64,000 nt of DNA from Prorocentrum cordatum. Lineage: Eukaryota > Sar > Dinophyceae > Prorocentrales > Prorocentraceae. The stretch lies in the NCBI GenBank assembly GCA_963575745.1, contig CAUYUJ010017925.1, positions 1 through 64,000 of the forward strand. The letters are read 5' to 3'. Positions 62,715 to 64,000 of the stretch are shown here, one piece after another. The number at the start of each line of letters is the position of its first letter. Position 1 is the first letter of the stretch. The translations under genes were made by a program, and so were the position numbers. A model generated the notes under the pieces. It was not told the DNA's origin. It saw only the letters and a list, made by a program, of their open reading frames with translations, and made no database searches.

Positions 62715-63287
62715 CTCCTCCGACCATAGGCCTGAGGAACCAAATCGTTCCGTCCTGTCTCTTTCCGCGGCGCGAGGATGTCCGGGGGGTGAGCGGGAGG
62801 TGCACGGGCGAGGGGGGGGCCCCCGCGCGCGATCTCCCTCCCTCTCGCGAGCATCCCTGGGCCCACGCTGGCCCCAAATCCGAGGGGTCACAACGTGACT
62901 CCGCCGCAGTCGGGTCCCAGACTAAAACGACGCGAAGATCGGGACAAAATCGGATCGGGATAACTCGAAATCTCTGAGAATCGGCGGGTTTGGAGGATGC
63001 ATTGGGCGCGGCGGCCGCCCCAGAGCGTTCCGGAACGCTCTGAGAGCGCTCCGGAACGCTCTGGAGCGATTCCTCCCGATCCTGGCCCTGTTTTACAGAC
63101 CCCCTGCGTCGTGGCTTTTTCACGACGTCGACCCCCCCCCGCAAAAGGCCTGGACCCCTGCCCCAGGACCGGTCTCTCCTCCGGGGTCGTTTTCTGACGG
63201 TCCCGAGGCCCGGTCAGGGCCCCCCGACGCCGGCAATGGCGAAAAACCTCCCGTCGTGATTTTCTCATCACGCGACGGGGTCTGGGG
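62715..63287. other. GC-rich stretch with tandem palindromes
   Basis: GAGCGTTCCGGAACGCTCTG and GAGCGCTCCGGAACGCTCTG lie side by side at 63017-63056, each almost fully self-complementary. No gene is recognised. Confidence 0.6.
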
Positions 63288-63445
63288 TTAGGTCGGGCCT
63301 GTCCCCCTACAGGGGGATTTTGGACGAAAAATAGGTACTAAAAAAATGCTCAGAAGATGCCCCAAAATAGTCAAACAGTAGTCCCCAGACTATTTTTTGA
63401 CTATTTCGGGAAATTCCCCCCCGTAGAGGGACAGGCCCGACTTCA
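63288..63445. mobile_element. MITE-like family A, copy 3
   Basis: TTAG then GTCGGGCCTGTCCCCCTACA at the left; CGTAGAGGGACAGGCCCGAC then TTCA at the right. Base changes in the two arms compensate each other (GGGCCTGTCCC against GGGACAGGCCC), keeping the ends complementary. Confidence 0.9.
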
Positions 63446-63679
63446 ACGTCGGAATGCAGCGGCGCGATGGCCCTCTGCGGCTCCACCGGGGTGCCCACCC
63501 GGCTCTGGCGCGGGGTGGGCGACGCGTCCTCGCGCCGCCCGCCGCGGAGAGAGGGGCACGGCTGCACCCCGGGCGGCGGGGCGCGAGGCACGAGCAGGGT
63601 CGCGCCCCTGCGGGCGACGTGGGGGGTGCGCCCACTCGCGGCGGCGTTTTTTTTGTTGTTATTTGTTATTTGTGTATGT

Positions 63680-63686
63680 GTGTATA

Positions 63687-63725
<39 letters not shown>

Positions 63726-63726
63726 T
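63680..63726 (+). repeat. (TA)n tract
   Basis: Alternating TA, preceded by GTGTGTATATATATG. Confidence 0.95.
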
Positions 63727-63935
63727 TTTGTATGTTTTATCTTTCTGGTTTTGGGCGTGGGTTAGAGAGTCAAGCGCTAATTCCCAGGCAGCGGCGGGAC
63801 CGAACGAGGGTCCCTAAGAACAACAAGAGGCGAACGAGCGAGGGCTGGGGAGCTGGCTGGGGCATCGGGAGCGGCCAAGAGGGGTGTGTCCAAGAGGGGG
63901 GGTGCAAATCATGACCGGCGGCATGTGCGCGGCCC

Positions 63936-64000
63936 AGCGGGGGGGCCAGGGACGTAATGAAATAAGAAGAGGCGCCGTGAAATCTGGGGAAATATCATGA
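63936..64000 (+). repeat. Dispersed repeat, copy 2 of 49029-49097
   Basis: Same block order, with substitutions; it runs to the window edge. Confidence 0.85.

Overview
The window reads as nuclear DNA of a dinoflagellate, or a very similar protist. The evidence is GC-rich DNA, a very high density of microsatellites and minisatellites, many small inverted-repeat elements, sparse one-direction genes split by introns with non-GT donors, a LINE of the kind common in dinoflagellates, and a sequence resembling the dinoflagellate spliced leader just ahead of a start codon. The species cannot be fixed from sequence alone. A run of exactly 100 N (56785-56884) shows that this is a scaffolded eukaryotic assembly. 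I see no bacterial operon, CRISPR array, rRNA or tRNA gene.

Layout. 1-11 kb: degenerate CCAAGAGGC-type repeats, triplet repeats, an AT-rich island (about 820-1690), a 73-bp tandem repeat, hexamer arrays and two oppositely oriented GGCGCCGAAAACC minisatellites. 11-15.5 kb: copies of a ~135-bp repeat family. 15.6-18.6 kb: a 2.3-kb 9-bp array (GCGCCAGGT) embedded in a ~101-bp tandem repeat; a diverged array of the same ~101-bp unit fills 34.3-36.0 kb and carries the same 3' tail. 19-23.5 kb: small inverted-repeat elements and CAT/CT tracts. 23.86-30.67 kb: an almost intact non-LTR retrotransposon between two same-phase TCC tracts. 38-49 kb: several MITE-like families, a ~1.7-kb inverted duplication and two near-perfect palindromes. 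50.4-57.4 kb: the only host-like genes, two + strand multi-exon genes of unknown function. 57.4-64 kb: more minisatellites, MITE copies and AT tracts.

Retrotransposon. ORF1 (zinc-ribbon-like, alanine-rich) is followed in the same frame, after one TGA, by a long ORF2 with APE-type endonuclease, reverse transcriptase, RNase H and C-terminal Cys motifs. ORF2 has one apparent +1 frame break near 27605. All catalytic residues I looked for are present, so the copy looks young.

Genes. Gene A (about 50527-54077, at least six exons) and gene B (about 55080-56986, at least three exons) lie head to tail. Most introns start G-rich, end C-rich and have GA or GC donors; the last gene B intron is a clean GT-AG intron. 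Neither protein is recognised. Most long open frames elsewhere are repeats read in several frames and are not annotated as genes.
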